A stretch of 64,000 nucleotides of DNA from Anaspis maculata (Eukaryota; Arthropoda; Insecta; Coleoptera; Scraptiidae), in the NCBI GenBank assembly GCA_949128115.1, contig OX421964.1, positions 682,001 to 746,000 on the forward strand, read 5' to 3'. This document shows positions 24,361 through 34,602 of the stretch, piece by piece. The notes under the pieces are model-generated. The model made no database searches, was not told the origin of the DNA, and saw only the letters and a program-made list of their open reading frames with translations. Numbering within the stretch: position 1 is the stretch's first letter; each line of letters begins with the position of its first letter. Both the position numbers and the translations under genes were made by a program.

Positions 24361-27300
24361 CGTGGGATGAAGTTTGAAGTCACGTGGGTTGGAGCCTGAA
24401 GTCACGTGGGTTCAAACCTGAACTTTTTAGATAACAATTGTGTCTATTTTTTGATATTTTTGTTCGTTCGTCGGATGTTGCGTTTGGAACGAGTAGCTGC
24501 CAACTCCAAAAGTGGTGACCGATCGTTTTAAAAGTCGCGTGGGTTGAAGTTTGAAGTCACGTGGGCTGGAGCCTGAAGTCACGTGTGTTAAAACCTCAAC
24601 TTTTTGGATAACAATAGTGTCTTTTTTTTTTATATTTGTGTTCGTTCGTCAGATGTTGCGTTTGGAACAAGTAGCTGCCAACTCAAAAAGTGGTGACCGA
24701 TCGTTTTTGAAGTCACGTGGGTTGGAGTTTGAAGTCACGTGGGTTGGAGCCCGGAGTCACGTGGGTTAGGACCTGAACTTTTTGGATAACAATTGTGTCT
24801 ATTTTTTGATATTTTTGTTCGTCCGTCGGATGTTGCGTTTGGAACGAGAAGCTGCCAACTTAAAAAGTGGTAACCGATCGTTTTTAAAGTCACGTGGGTT
24901 GAAGTTTGAAGTCACGTGGGTTAGAGCCTGAAGTCACGTGGGTTGAAACCTGAACATTTTGGATAACAATTGTGTCTTTTATTTTCGATATCTGTGTTCG
25001 TTTGACGGATGTTGCGTTTGGAACAAGTAGCTGCCAACTCCAAAAGTGGTGACGGATCGTTTTCAAAGTCACGTGGGTTGGAGTTTGAAGTCACGTGGGT
25101 TGGAGCTCGAAGTCACGTGGGTTAGGACCTGAACTTTTTGGATAACAATTGTGTCTTATATTTTCGATATCTGTGTTCGTTTGACGGATGTTGCGTTTGG
25201 AACAAGTAGCTGCCAACTCAAAAAGTGGTGACCGATCGTTTTTGAAGTCACGTGGGTTGGAGTTTGAAGTCACGTGGGTTGGAGCTCGAAGTCACGTGGG
25301 TTAGGACCTGAACTTTTTGGATAACAATTGTGTCTTTTATTTTCGATATCTGTGTTCGTTTGACGGATGTTGCGTTTGGAACAAGTAGCTGCCAACTCCA
25401 AAAGTGGTGACGGATCGTTTTCAAAGTCACGTGGGTTGAAGCCTGGAGGCACGTGGGTTGAAGCCTGAAGTCACGTGGGTTGGAGCCTGAAGTCACGTGG
25501 GTTAGGAACTGAAATTTTTGGATGACAATTGTGTCTTTTTTTTCGATATTTGTGTTCGTTTGACGGATGTTGCGTTTGGAACAAGTAGCTGCCAACTCCA
25601 AAAGTGGTGACGGATCGTTTTAAAAGTCACGTGATTTGGAGCCTGGAGGCACGTGGGTTCAAACCTGATTTTTTTTGGATAACAATTGTGTCTATTTTTT
25701 AATATTTTTGTTCGTTCGTCGGATGTTGCGTTTGGAACAAGTAGCTGCCAACTTAAAAAGTGGTGACCGATCGTTTTTGAAGTCACGTGGGTTGAAGTTT
25801 GAAGTCAGGTGGGTTGGAGCCTGAAGTCACGTGGGTTCAAACCTGAACTTTTTGGATAACAATTGTGTCTATTTTTTGATATTTTTGTTCGTTCGTCGGA
25901 TGTTGCGTTTGGAACGAGTAACTGCCAACTCCAAAAGTGGTGACCGATCGTTTTAAAAGTCACGTGGGTTGAAGTTTGAAGTCACGTGGGCTGGAGCCTG
26001 GAGTCACGTGGGTTAAAACCCTCACTTTTTGGATAACAATTGTGTCTTTTTTTTTATATTTGTGTTCGTTCGTCAGATGTTGCGTTTGGAACAAGTAGCT
26101 GCCAACTCAAAAAGTGGTGACCGATCGTTTTTAAAGTCACGTGGGTTGGAGTTTGAAGTCACGTGGGTTGGAGCCCGGAGTCACGTGGGTTAGGACCTGA
26201 ACTTTTTGGATAACAATTGTGTCTATTTTGTGATATTTTTGTTCGTCCGTCGGATGTTGCGTTTGGAACGAGTAGCTGCCAACTTAAAAAGTGGTGACCG
26301 ATCGTTTTGAAAGTCACGTGGGTTGAAGTTTGAAGTCACGTGGGTTGGAGCCTGAAGTCACGTGGGTTGAAACCTGAACTTTTTGGATAACAATTGTTTT
26401 TTTTTTTTTTCGATATTTGTGTTCGTTTGACGGATGTTGCGTTTGGAAGTAGCTGCCAACTCAAAAAGTGGTGACCGATCGTTTTTGAAGTCACGTGGGT
26501 TGGAGTTTGAAGTCACGTGGGTTGGAGCTCGAAGTCACGTGGGCTGGACCTGAAATTTTTGGATAACAATTGTGTTTTTTTTTTCGATATTTGTGTTCGT
26601 TTGACGGATGTTGCGTTTGGAACAAGTAGCTGCCAACTCCAAAAGTGGTGACGGATCGTTTTAAAAGTCACGTGGGTTGGAGCCTGGAGGCACGTGGGTT
26701 CAAACCTGATTTTTTTGGATAACAATTGTGTCTATTTTTTGATATTTTTGTTCGTTCGTCGGATGTTGCGTTTGGAACAAGTAGCTGCCAACTTAAAAAG
26801 TGGTGAACGATCGTTTTTAAAGTCACGTGGGTTGGAGTTTGAAGTCACGTGGGTTGGAGCCCGGAGTCACGTGGGTTAGGACCTGAACTTTTTGGATAAC
26901 AATTGTGTCTTTTTTTTTGATATTTGTGTTCGTTCGTCAGATGTTGCGTTTGGAACAAGTAGCTGCCAACTCAAAAAGTGGTGAACGATCGTTTTTAAAG
27001 TCACGTGAGTTGGAGTTTGAAGTCACGTGGGTTGGAGCTTGGAGTCACGTGGGTTGGGACCTGAACTTTTTGGATAACAATTGTGTCTATTTTTTGATAT
27101 TTTTGTTCGTTCGTCGGATGTTGCGTTTGGAACGAGTAGCTGCCAACTTAAAAAGTGGTGACCGATCGTTTTTAAAGTCACGTGGGTTGAAATTTGAAGT
27201 CACGTGGGTTGGAGTTCGGAGTCACGTGGGTTGAAACCCAAACTTTTTGGATAACAATTGTCTTTTTTTTTCTTCGATATTTGTGTTCGTTTGACGGATG

Positions 27301-30067
27301 TTGCGTTTGGAACAAGTAGCTGCCAACTCAAAAAGTGGTGACCGATCGTTTTTAAAGTCACGTGGGTTGGAGTTTGAAGTCACGTGGGTTGGAGCTCGAA
27401 GTCACGTGGGTTAGAACCTGAACTTTTTGGATAACAATTGTGTCTATTTTTTGATATTTTTGTTCGTTCGTCGGATGTTGCGTTTGGAACGAGTAGCAGC
27501 CAACTTAAAAAGTGGTGACCGATCGTTTTTAAAGTCACGTGGGTTGAAATTTGAAATCACGTGGGTTGGAGTTTGAAGTCACGTGGGTTGAAACCTGAAC
27601 TTTTTGGATAACAATTGTCTTTTTTTTTTTCGATATTTGTGTTCGTTTGACGGATGTTGCGTTTGGAACAAGTAGCTGCTAACTCGAAAAGTGGTGACCG
27701 ATCGTTTTCAAAGTCACGTGGGTTGAAGTTTGAAGTCACGTGGGTTGGAGCCTGAAGTCACGTGGGTTCAAACCTGACTTTTTTGGATAACAATTGTGTC
27801 TATTTCTTGATATTTTTGTTCGTTCGTCGGATGTTGCGTTTGAAACGAGTAGCTGCCAACTTAAAAAGTGGTGACCGATCGTTTTTAAAGTCACGTGGGT
27901 TGAAGTTTGAAGTCACGTGGGTTGGAGCCTGAAGTCACGTGGGTTGAAACCTTAACTTTTTGGATAACAATTGTGTCTTTTTTTTTGATATTTGTGTTCG
28001 TTCGTCAGATGTTGCGTTTGGAACAAGTAGCTGCCAACTCAAAAAGTGGTGACCGATCGTTTTTAAAGTCACGTGGGTTGGAGTTTGAAGTCACGTGGAT
28101 TGGAGCCCGGAGTCACGTGGGTTGGGACCTGAACTTTTTGGATAACAATTGTGTCTATTTTTTGATATTTTTGTTCGTTCGTCGGATGTTGCGTTTGGAA
28201 CGAGTAGCTGCCAACTTAAAAAGTGGTGACCGATCGTTTTTAAAGTCACGTGGGTTGAAGTTTGAAGTCTTGTGGGTTGGAGCCTGAAGTCACGTGGGTT
28301 GAAACCTGAACTTTTTGGATAACAATTGTCTTTTTTTTTATGATATTTGTGTTCGTTCGACGGATGCTGCGTTTGGAACAAGTAGCTGCCAACTCAAAAA
28401 GTGGTGACCGATCGTTTTTGAAGTCACGTGGGTTGGAGTTTAACGTCACGTGGGTTGGAGCTCAAAGTCACGTGGGATAGGACCTGAACTTTCTGGATAC
28501 TAATTGTGTCTTTTTCTTCGATATTTGTGTTCGTTTGACGGATGTTGCGTTTGGAACAAGTAGCTGCCAATTCCAAAAGTGGTGACGGATCGTTTTAAAA
28601 GTCACGTGAGTTGAAGCCTGGAAGCACGTGGGTTGAAGCCTGAAGTCACGTGAGTTGGAGCCTGAAGTCACGTGGGTTCGGACCTGAAATTTTTGGATAA
28701 CAATTGTGTCTTTTTTTAGATATTTGTGTTCGTTTGGCGGATGTTGCGTTTGGAACAAGTAACTGCCAACTGAAAAAGTGGTGACCGATCGTTTTAAAAG
28801 TCACGTGGGTTGAAGTTTGAAGTCACGTGGGTTGGAGCCTGGAGTCACGTGGGTTCAAACTTGAACTTTTTGGATAATAATTGAGTCTTTTTTTTTGATA
28901 TTTGTGTTAGTTAACGGATGTTGCGTTTGGATCAAGTAGCTGCCAACTCAAAAAGTGGTGACCGATCGTTTTTAAAGTCACGTGGGTTGGAGTTTGAAGT
29001 CACGTGGGTTGGAGCTTGAAGTCACGTGGGTTAAGACTTGAACTTTTTGGATAACAATTGTGTCTTTTTTTTTGATATTTGTGTTCGTTCGTCAGATGTT
29101 GCGTTTGGAACAAGTAGCTGCCAACTCAAAAAGTGGTGAACGATCGTTTTTAAAGTCACGTGGGTTGGAGTTTGAAGTCACGTGGGTTGGAGCTTGGAGT
29201 CACGTGGGTTGGGACCTGAACTTTTTGGATAACAATTGTGTCTATTTTTTGATATTTTTGTTCGTTCGTCGGATGTTGCGTTTGGAACGAGTAGCTGCCA
29301 ACTTAAAAAGTGGTGACCGATCGTTTTTGAAGTCACGTGGGTTGAAATTTGAAGTCACGTGGGTTGGTGTTTGAAGTCACGTGGGTTGAAACCTGAACTT
29401 TTTGGATAACAATTGTCTTTTTTTTCGATATTTGTGTTCGTTTGACGGATGTTGCGTTTGGAACAAGTAGCTGCCAACTCAAAAAGTGGTGACCGATCGT
29501 TTTGAAAGTCACGTGGGTTGGAGTTTGAAGTCACGTGAAATGGAGCTCGAAGTCACGTGGGTTAGGACCTGAACTTTTTGGATAACAATTGTGTCTTTTT
29601 TTTTTTCGATATTTGTGTTCGTTTGACGGATGTTGCGTTTGGAACAAGTAGCTGCCAACTCCAAAAGTGGTGACGAATCGTTTCAAAAGTCACGTGGATT
29701 GAAGCCTGGAGGCACGTGGGTTGAAGCCTGAAGTCACGTGGGTTGGAGCCTGAAGTCACGTGGAATAGGACCTGAAATTTTGGATAACAATTGTGTCTTT
29801 TTTTTTTATATTTGTGTTCGTTTGACGGATGTTGCGTTTGGAACAAGTAGCTGCTAACTCAAAAAGTGGTGACCGATCGTTTTTAAGTCACGTGTGTTGA
29901 AGTTTGAAGTCACGTGGGTTGGAGCCTGAAGTCACGTGGGTTCAAACCTGAACTTTTTGGATAACTATTGTGTCTATTTTTTGATATTTTTGTTCGTTCG
30001 TCGGATGTTGCGTTTGAAACGAGTAGCTGCCAACTTAAAAAGTGGTGACCGATCGTTTTTGAAGTCA
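24361..30067. repeat. Higher-order repeat C, unit 2 (5707 bp)
   Basis: Runs parallel to unit 1 at offset 6476 up to about 26 kb, then at 6431-6453, then 6432. The shifts reflect small gains and losses, including loss of a ~200-bp monomer near 26,540. From about 28,800 it follows 23,100-24,360 of unit 1 at offset ~5700, because the four-monomer duplication is absent. The next CGTGGGATGAAG of the series is at 30,068. Confidence 0.75.
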
Positions 30068-33000
30068 CGTGGGATGAAGTTTGAAGTCACGTGGGTTGGA
30101 GCCTGAAGTCACGTGGGTTCAAACCTGAACTTTTTAGATAACTATTGTGTCTATTTTTTGATATTTTTGTTCGTTCGTCGGATGTTGCGTTTGGAACGAG
30201 TAGCTGCCAACTCCAAAAGTGGTGACCGATCGTTTTAAAAGTCGCGTGGGTTGAAGTTTGAGGTCACGTGGGCTGGAGCCTGAAGTCACGTGTGTTAAAA
30301 CCTTAACTTTTTGGATAACAATAGTGTCTTTTTTTTTTATATTTGTGTTCGTTCGTCAGATGTTGCGTTTGGAACAAGTAGCTGCCAACTCAAAAAGTGG
30401 TGACCGATCGTTTTTGAAGTCACGTGGGTTGGAGTTTGAAGTCACGTGGGTTGGAGCCCGGAGTCACGTGGGTTAGGACCTGAACTTTTTGGATAACAAT
30501 TGTGTCTATTTTTTGATATTTTTGTTCGTCCGTCGGATGTTGCGTTTGGAACGAGTAGCTGCCAACTTAAAAAGTGGTAACCGATCGTTTTTAAAGTCAC
30601 GTGGGTTGAAGTTTAACGTCACGTGGGTTGGAGCTCAAAGTCACGTGGGATAGGACCTGAACTTTCTGGATACTAATTGTGTCTTTTTCTTCGATATTTG
30701 TGTTCGTTTGACGGATGTTGCGTTTGGAACAAGTAGCTGCCAATTCCAAAAGTGGTGACGGATCGTTTTAAAAGTCACGTGAGTTGAAGCCTGGAGGCAC
30801 GTGGGTTGAAGCCTGAAGTCACGTGGGTTGGAGCCTGAAGTCACGTGGGTTAGGACCTGAAATTTTTGGATAACAATTGTGTCTTTTTTTAGATATTTGT
30901 GTTCGTTTGGCGGATGTTGCGTTTGGAACAAGTAACTGCCAACTGAAAAAGTGGTGACCGATCGTTTTAAAAGTCACGTGGGTTGAAGTTTGAAGTCACG
31001 TGGGTTGGAGCCTGGAGTCACGTGAGTTCAAACTTGAACTTTTTGGATAATAATTGAGTCTTTTCTTTTGATATTTGTGTTAGTTAACGGATGTTGCGTT
31101 TGGATCAAGTAGCTGCCAACTCAAAAAGTGGTGACCGATCGTTTTTAAAGTCACGTGGGTTGGAGTTTGAAGTCACGTGGGTTGGAGCTTGAAGTCACGT
31201 GGGTTAAGACTTGAACTTTTTGGATAACAATTGTGTCTTTTTTTGATATTTGTGTTCGTTCGTCAGATGTTGCGTTTGGAACAAGTAGCTGCCAACTCAA
31301 AAAGTGGTGACCGATCGTTTTTGAAGTCACGTGGGTTGAAATTTGAAGTCACGTGGGTTGGAGTTTGAAGTCACGTGGGTTGAAACCTGAACTTTTTGGA
31401 TAACAATTGTCTTTTTTTTCGATATTTGTGTTCGTTTGACGGATGTTGCGTTTGGAACAAGTAGCTGCCAACTCAAAAAGTGGTGACCGATCGTTTTGAA
31501 AGTCACGTGGGTTGGAGTTTGAAGTCACGTGGGATGGAGCTCGAAGTCACGTGGGTTAGGACCTGAACTTTTTGGATAACAATTGTGTCTATTTTTTGAT
31601 ATTTTTGTTCGTCCGTCGGATGTTGCGTTTGGAACGAGTAGCTGCCAACTTAAAAAGTGGTAACCGATCGTTTTTAAAGTTACGTGGGTTGAAGTTTGAA
31701 GTCACGTGGGTTAGAGCCTGAAGTCACGTGGGTTGAAACCTGAACATTTTGGATAACAATTGTGTCTTTTATTTTTGATATCTGTGTTCGTTTGACGGAT
31801 GTTGCGTTTGGAACAAGTAGCTGCCAACTCCAAAAGTGGTGACGGATCGTTTTCAAAGTCACGTGGGTTGGAGTTTGAAGTCACGTGGGTTGGAGCTCGA
31901 AGTCACGTGGGTTAGGACCTGAACTTTTTGGATAACAATTGTGTCTTTTTTTTCGATATCTGTGTTCGTTTGACGGATGTTGCGTTTGGAACAAGTAGCT
32001 GCCAACTCCAAAAGTGGTGACGGATCGTTTTCAAAGTCACGTGGGTTGAAGCCTGAAGTCACGTGGGTTGGAGCCTGAAGTCACGTGGGTTGGGACCTGA
32101 AATTTTTGGATGACAATTGTGTCTTTTTTTTCGATATTTGTGTTCGTTTGACGGATGTTGCGTTTGGAACAAGTAGCTGCCAACTCAAAAAGTGGTGACC
32201 GATCGTTTTTGAAGTCACGTGGGTTGGAGTTTGAAGTCACGTGGGTTGGAGCTCGAAGTCACGTGGGTTAGGACCTGAACTTTTTGGATAACAATTGTGT
32301 CTTTTATTTTCGATATCTGTGTTCGTTTGACGGATGTTGCGTTTGGAACAAGTAGCTGCCAACTCCAAAAGTGGTGACGGATCGTTTTCAAAGTCACGTG
32401 GGTTGAAGCCTGGAGGCACGTGGGTTGAAGCCTGAAGTCACGTGGGTTGGAGCCTGAAGTCACGTGGGTTAGGACCTGAAATTTTTGGATGACAATTGTG
32501 TCTTTTTTTTCGATATTTGTGTTCGTTTGACGGATGTTGCGTTTGGAACAAGTAGCTGCCAACTCCAAAAGTGGTGACGGATCGTTTTAAAAGTCACGTG
32601 GGTTGGAGCCTGGAGGCACGTGGGTTCAAACCTGATTTTTTTTGGATAACAATTGTGTCTATTTTTTAATATTTTTGTTCGTTCGTCGGATGTTGCGTTT
32701 GGAACAAGTAGCTGCCAACTTAAAAAGTGGTGACCGATCGTTTTTGAAGTCACGTGGGTTGAAGTTTGAAGTCACGTGGGCTGGAGCCTGGAGTCACGTG
32801 GGTTAAAACCTTCACTTTTTGGATAACAATTGTGTCTTTTTTTTCGATATTTGTGTTCGTTTGACGGATGTTGCGTTTGGAACAAGTAGCTGCCAACTCC
32901 AAAAGTGGTGACGGATCGTTTTAAAAGTCACGTGGGTTGGAGCCTGAAGTCACGTGGGTTCAAACCTGAACTTTTTGGATAACAATTGTGTCTATTTTTT

Positions 33001-34325
33001 GATATTTTTGTTCGTTCGTCGGATGTTGCGTTTGGAACGAGTAACTGCCAACTCCAAAAGTGGTGACCGATCGTTTTAAAAGTCACGTGGGTTGAAGTTT
33101 GAAGTCACGTGGGCTGGAGCCTGGAGTCACGTGGGTTAAAACCCTCACTTTTTGGATAACAATCGTGTCTTTTTTTTATATTTGTGTTCGTTCGTCAGAT
33201 GTTGCGTTTGGAACAAGTAGCTGCCAACTCAAAAAGTGGTGACCGATCGTTTTTAAAGTCACGTGGGTTGGAGTTTGAAGTCACGTGGGTTGGAGCCCGG
33301 AGTCACGTGGGTTAGGACCTGAACTTTTTGGATAACAATTGTGTCTATTTTTTGATATTTTTGTTCGTCCGTCGGATGTTGCGTTTGGAACGAGTAGCTG
33401 CCAACTTAAAAAGTGGTGACCGATCGTTTTGAAAGTCACGTGGGTTGAAGTTTGAAGTCACGTGGGTTGGAGCCTGAAGTCACGTGAGTTGAAACCTGAA
33501 CTTTTTGGATAACAATTGTTTTTTTTTTTTCGATATTTGTGGTCGTTTGACGGATGTTGCGTTTGGAACAAGTAGCTGCCAACTCAAAAAGTGGTGACCG
33601 ATCGTTTTTGAAGTCACGTGGGTTGGAGTTTGAAGTCACGTGGGTTGGAGCTCGAAGTCACGTGGGCTGGACCTGAACTTTTTGGATAACAATTGTGTCT
33701 TTTTTTTCGATATCTGTGTTCGTTTGACGGATGTTGCGTTTGGAACAAGTAGCTGCCAACTCCAAAAGTGGTGACGGATCGTTTTCAAAGTCACGTGGGT
33801 TGAAGCCTGGAGGCACGTGGGTTGAAGCCCAAAGTCACGTGGGTTGGAGCCTGAAGTCACGTGGGTTAGGACCTGAAATTTTTGGATAACAATTGTGTCT
33901 TTTTTTTCGATATTTGTGTTCGTTTGACGGATGTTGCGTTTGGAACAAGTAGCTGCCAACTCCAAAAGTGGTGACGGATCGTTTTAAAAGTCACGTGGGT
34001 TGGAGCCTGGAGGCACGTGGGTTCAAACCTGATTTTTTTTGGATAACAATTGTGTCTATTTTTTGATATTTTTGTTCGTTCGTCGGATGTTGCGTTTGGA
34101 ACAAGTAGCTGCCAACTTAAAAAGTGGTGACCGATCGTTTTCAAAGTCACGTGGGTTGGAGTTTGAAGGCACGTGGGTTGGAGCCCGGAGTCACGTGGGT
34201 TAGGACCTGAACTTTTTGGATAACAATTGTGTCTTTTTTTTTGATATTTGTGTTCGTTCGTCAGATGTTGCGTTTGGAACAAGTAGCTGCCAACTCAAAA
34301 AGTGGTGAACGATCGTTTTCAAAGT
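30068..34325. repeat. Higher-order repeat C, unit 3 (partial, interrupted by the retrotransposon)
   Basis: Begins like units 1 and 2, but switches order at about 30,600 (ATACTAATTG monomer at 30,671) and again near 31,570. It then contains the TTTATTTTCGATATCTG-type monomers before reaching the insertion point. The last monomer, with GTGGTGAACGATCG, corresponds to the monomer at about 26,937 at offset 7324. Confidence 0.65.
34321..34325. repeat. Target-site duplication, left copy (AAAGT)
   Basis: The five bases AAAGT close the left satellite flank and reappear at the right junction. Compared with the uninterrupted paralogous site near 26,997-27,001, the left flank is offset by 7324 and the right by 12,710. 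The difference, 5386, equals a 5381-bp element plus a 5-bp duplication. One substitution, TTTTC versus TTTTT, lies just upstream. Confidence 0.85.
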
Positions 34326-34476
34326 AAATTGCAACGCTGTAAGTAAATACGTCAATCGAACGACTCCTGAAGTGGCTTCCGAAATTCAAGTTCCAAACGC
34401 CGAAAAATTGTTCAAAACCGAAGTGATACACGGCCCAGGACTTATTTCAACCGAAAACGGTGAGTGGGCACCTCGG

Positions 34477-34551
34477 ATGACCGCTAACAAAGTGAAATTA
34501 CCAACAATTTGTAAACAATTTGTGGTAAATACAGAACACTTGGTGCGATAA
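34477..34551 (+). CDS. Short upstream ORF (24 codons) in the 5' UTR
   Basis: This is the first ATG in the element. It opens a frame of 24 codons ending in TAA at 34549-34551. The frame is the same as ORF1's, so the TAA separates it from ORF1 and no overlap is possible. Scanning ribosomes would meet this AUG before the ORF1 AUG 126 nt further on. It may be a translational control element or chance; no function of the peptide is implied. Confidence 0.4.
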   Translation: MTANKVKLPTICKQFVVNTEHLVR

Positions 34552-34574
34552 GATAAGAAAAGACCCACGACAAC

Positions 34575-34589
34575 CGCCGGCCGTCGGCG
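34575..34589 (+). promoter_or_regulatory. GC hairpin upstream of ORF1 start
   Basis: CGCCG at 34575-34579 pairs with CGGCG at 34585-34589 around the loop GCCGT, 13 nt before the ORF1 ATG. The surrounding 30 bases are far more GC-rich than the rest of the element. The fold is seen in the sequence; a role in translation initiation is only a possibility. Confidence 0.35.
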
Positions 34590-34602
34590 CGGCGTTGCCG
34601 TG

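Larger units (their letters stand above)
1..34325. repeat. Tandem satellite array, left block (~177-bp monomer)
   Basis: Uninterrupted head-to-tail satellite. Successive occurrences of GGATA near 12, 188, 368, 546, 723 and 902 give spacings of 176-180 bp. Exceptions near 1102 and 1257 (spacings ~200 and ~155) arise because a 22-bp subunit is gained or lost. The monomer body carries a run of T, GGATAACAATTGTG, a GATATTT core, TTCGTT, GATGTTGCGTTTGGAAC, AGCTGCCAACT and CGATCG, followed by the CACGTG subunits. At least three monomer types alternate: one with TATTTTTTGATATTTTTG and GGAACGAG, one with CGATATTTGTG, GTTTGACGG and GGAACAAG, and one with CGTTCGTCAGATG. I see no gene in the block. Short open frames on both strands follow from monomer lengths near multiples of three. 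A centromeric or pericentromeric location is inference only. Confidence 0.98.
34326..34602 (+). other. 5' untranslated region of the retrotransposon
   Basis: 277 bp between the left target duplication and the ORF1 AUG. Elements of this type usually carry an internal promoter here, but I see no convincing initiator or downstream promoter motif. The region contains a 24-codon upstream ORF, a consensus-like splice donor CGGTGAGT near 34,458 without an obvious acceptor, and a GC-rich stretch (about 34,574-34,600) just before ORF1. Confidence 0.8.

Noticed and set aside
674..34282. Many 60-138-residue open frames on both strands of the satellite, encoding near-identical peptides
   Set aside because: They are a by-product of the repeat: monomers near 177-180 bp keep a frame open across the junction, frames occur on both strands and overlap each other, and 22-bp unit changes shift them. 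There is no start context, no conserved gene structure and no domain.
1..34325. CRISPR array
   Set aside because: The direct repeats have no unique spacers. Whole monomers are repeats of each other and the retrotransposon is a eukaryotic LINE.
34455..34540. Intron in the 5' UTR, from the donor-like CGGTGAGT near 34,458
   Set aside because: No acceptor with a convincing pyrimidine tract follows before ORF1, and genomic LINE copies derive from RNA that would have lost an active intron.
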